Shown: one piece after another, positions 62,770 through 64,000 of the stretch
How the letters are laid out: the number at the start of each line of letters is the position of its first letter
How positions within the stretch are numbered: the first letter of the stretch is position 1
From: Coprinopsis marcescibilis
Lineage: Eukaryota; Basidiomycota; Agaricomycetes; Agaricales; Psathyrellaceae
Direction of reading: 5' to 3'
DNA: 64,000 nt
Assembly (NCBI GenBank): GCA_004369085.1
Contig: ML210166.1
Span: 1-64,000, forward strand
Position numbers and translations under genes: made by a program
The notes under the pieces: model-generated
What the model was told of the DNA's origin: nothing
Database searches by the model: none
Seen by the model: only the letters and a program-made list of their open reading frames with translations

Positions 62770-64000
62770 CCCTTTTTGCGTCCTTTTCTCTTCACCGGAA
62801 TTCTTTGTTGTCCTCGTCGGCGTCTGGGGCCCGACCATGCACATCCCCCTTGTGCTATCACACTTTCACGCGATTAGCGTTTTAACTTTGTTTTCATTGC
62901 TTTGCTTTGGCATCCTATTCTGTTGGCGGATGTAGATCGATGCCATGTTTAGCATCGACTTTCTGAAGTGATGATACCTGCAGTCGCGATGGAACTATGT
63001 TTATCACGATCCACTACCATTTGGGAGGAATGGACATGAGACGCGGACGGACTGATTGTTGATCATTTGTTGTACTACTACCATTGTGTATGTATTTTAG
63101 CTGTAATAATATTGGCAATGGATCGATGGAGTTCATCCGACAACTTCGCGGGCTCGCACGCCACTAGAGCTTAATACAGTGCTTGTAATTCTGTAGCTCA
63201 ACGTAGAAGCCAACGAACGACTTGTGGCGTGTGAGAGTACTGTCTGGGTCCAGGGGAACGACGAGGAAGGGGCCCGGGTGGCGGCGCCTGAGCTTGACCA
63301 AACAGACACAAATCGAAAGTGTTAAAGACCGCAGCGCACGGACCAGAACTTCGCGTTGTTGGACGCCAACCACGACGACCGTGACTTCTTCTCTTATCTT
63401 GCCTGCAGTTTTCCCGTCCTAATTACGTTTGAACTGAAGTTATCTCTGTGGGTATACAAGAGGCCTTCCCTGAATCTATTGATGGTTCTTCGTCGCATTG
63501 ATAGCTTCTACGATGGGTTTGAAGATATGCAACACGTCTCGGGAACCTCGAGCAGTCTTTTTGTGGGAGAGAGATGTGGCTGGCTAATGTACAATTCTGA
63601 CAGAGAACGTTCCTACGGCACCGGGCAGGTCGTTCGCCAATGAGGAGAGGGTAGACTCGTGACCGTCGGTGGAACTTGCGGTTTGAGGACTCCCATCTTG
63701 TTGCAAGCTCCAAAGGGCTTCAAGAGGCCAAATTCGTCTTAACCATTAGATATGCACTGCTTCGATTGATTCGAACTCATTCATCGGCATTCATGACAGA
63801 AACTGTGTCAAGGCGCACGCGGTATGTGGTCCGAATCCTTTTTCAGCTCGCACCCGATTCAATTTTCTTGTGTTCCGAACAAAACAGACATCTGTTCCTC
63901 GGCGATGGTGTGTCAGCTGGTCGAAAATTTGCCCACTCCATGCCTTCTGCCAGAGCAGTGGTTCTCTCTATCTTGGGGGAGGAAGGCCTGCTGTGCACGC
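62770..64000. other. Right edge, no gene seen
   Basis: Short frames on both strands, none with motifs. A gene may begin beyond the window. Confidence 0.4.

Overview
The window is nuclear DNA of a filamentous basidiomycete, almost certainly a mushroom-forming Agaricomycete. Genes are broken by many short (about 45-75 bp) GT-AG introns, a tRNA-Arg gene carries a canonical-position intron, and the gene families (class II heme peroxidases, GPI-anchored copper radical oxidase, expanded BCS1-type AAA ATPases, F-box proteins, MYND/MSS51-like proteins, a Plavaka-type transposase remnant, a CE1 esterase with CBM1) are typical of wood- or litter-decaying Agaricomycetes. I cannot fix the genus.

Layout. 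0-1 kb holds the C-terminal remnant of a DNA transposon. 1.4-2.8 kb is an F-box gene. 3.3-13 kb is a tandem array of three class II peroxidase genes, all on the minus strand, with a tRNA-Arg(ACG) between copies 1 and 2 and a divergent pair of small TATA-box genes between copies 2 and 3. A second F-box gene (14.2-15.6) and a glyoxal-oxidase-like copper radical oxidase (15.9-18.5) follow. At 19.3-30.2 kb two BCS1-like AAA ATPase genes face each other and enclose a centrosomin-motif (CM1) coiled-coil gene and a MYND/MSS51-like gene. A conserved hypothetical gene (30.7-31.9) and a fourth, more divergent class II peroxidase (33.2-35.2) come next. From 38 to 44 kb there are a disordered basic protein, an F-box-like protein and an atypical protein kinase. 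44-50.8 kb is gene-poor, with scattered coding-like segments. The right part holds a secreted CE1-type esterase with CBM1 (50.8-51.9), an OTU-family deubiquitinase (53.1-55.2), a long empty stretch, a low-complexity hypothetical protein (58.8-59.8) and a single-pass membrane protein (61.8-62.8).

How they may work together. The copper radical oxidase would make extracellular H2O2, the co-substrate of the neighbouring secreted peroxidases, and the CE1-CBM1 esterase acts on plant cell wall polysaccharides, so the window has a lignocellulose flavour. The peroxidases are unusual, however. All four lack the Mn(II)-binding acidic residues and the surface catalytic Trp of ligninolytic types. In the three tandem copies the distal catalytic Arg, encoded on a conserved 9-nt microexon, reads Gln (CAA), while copy 4 keeps Arg (CGA). 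Copy 1 also has a damaged splice donor. This is the observation most worth following up. All gene models were spliced by eye and lack transcript support.
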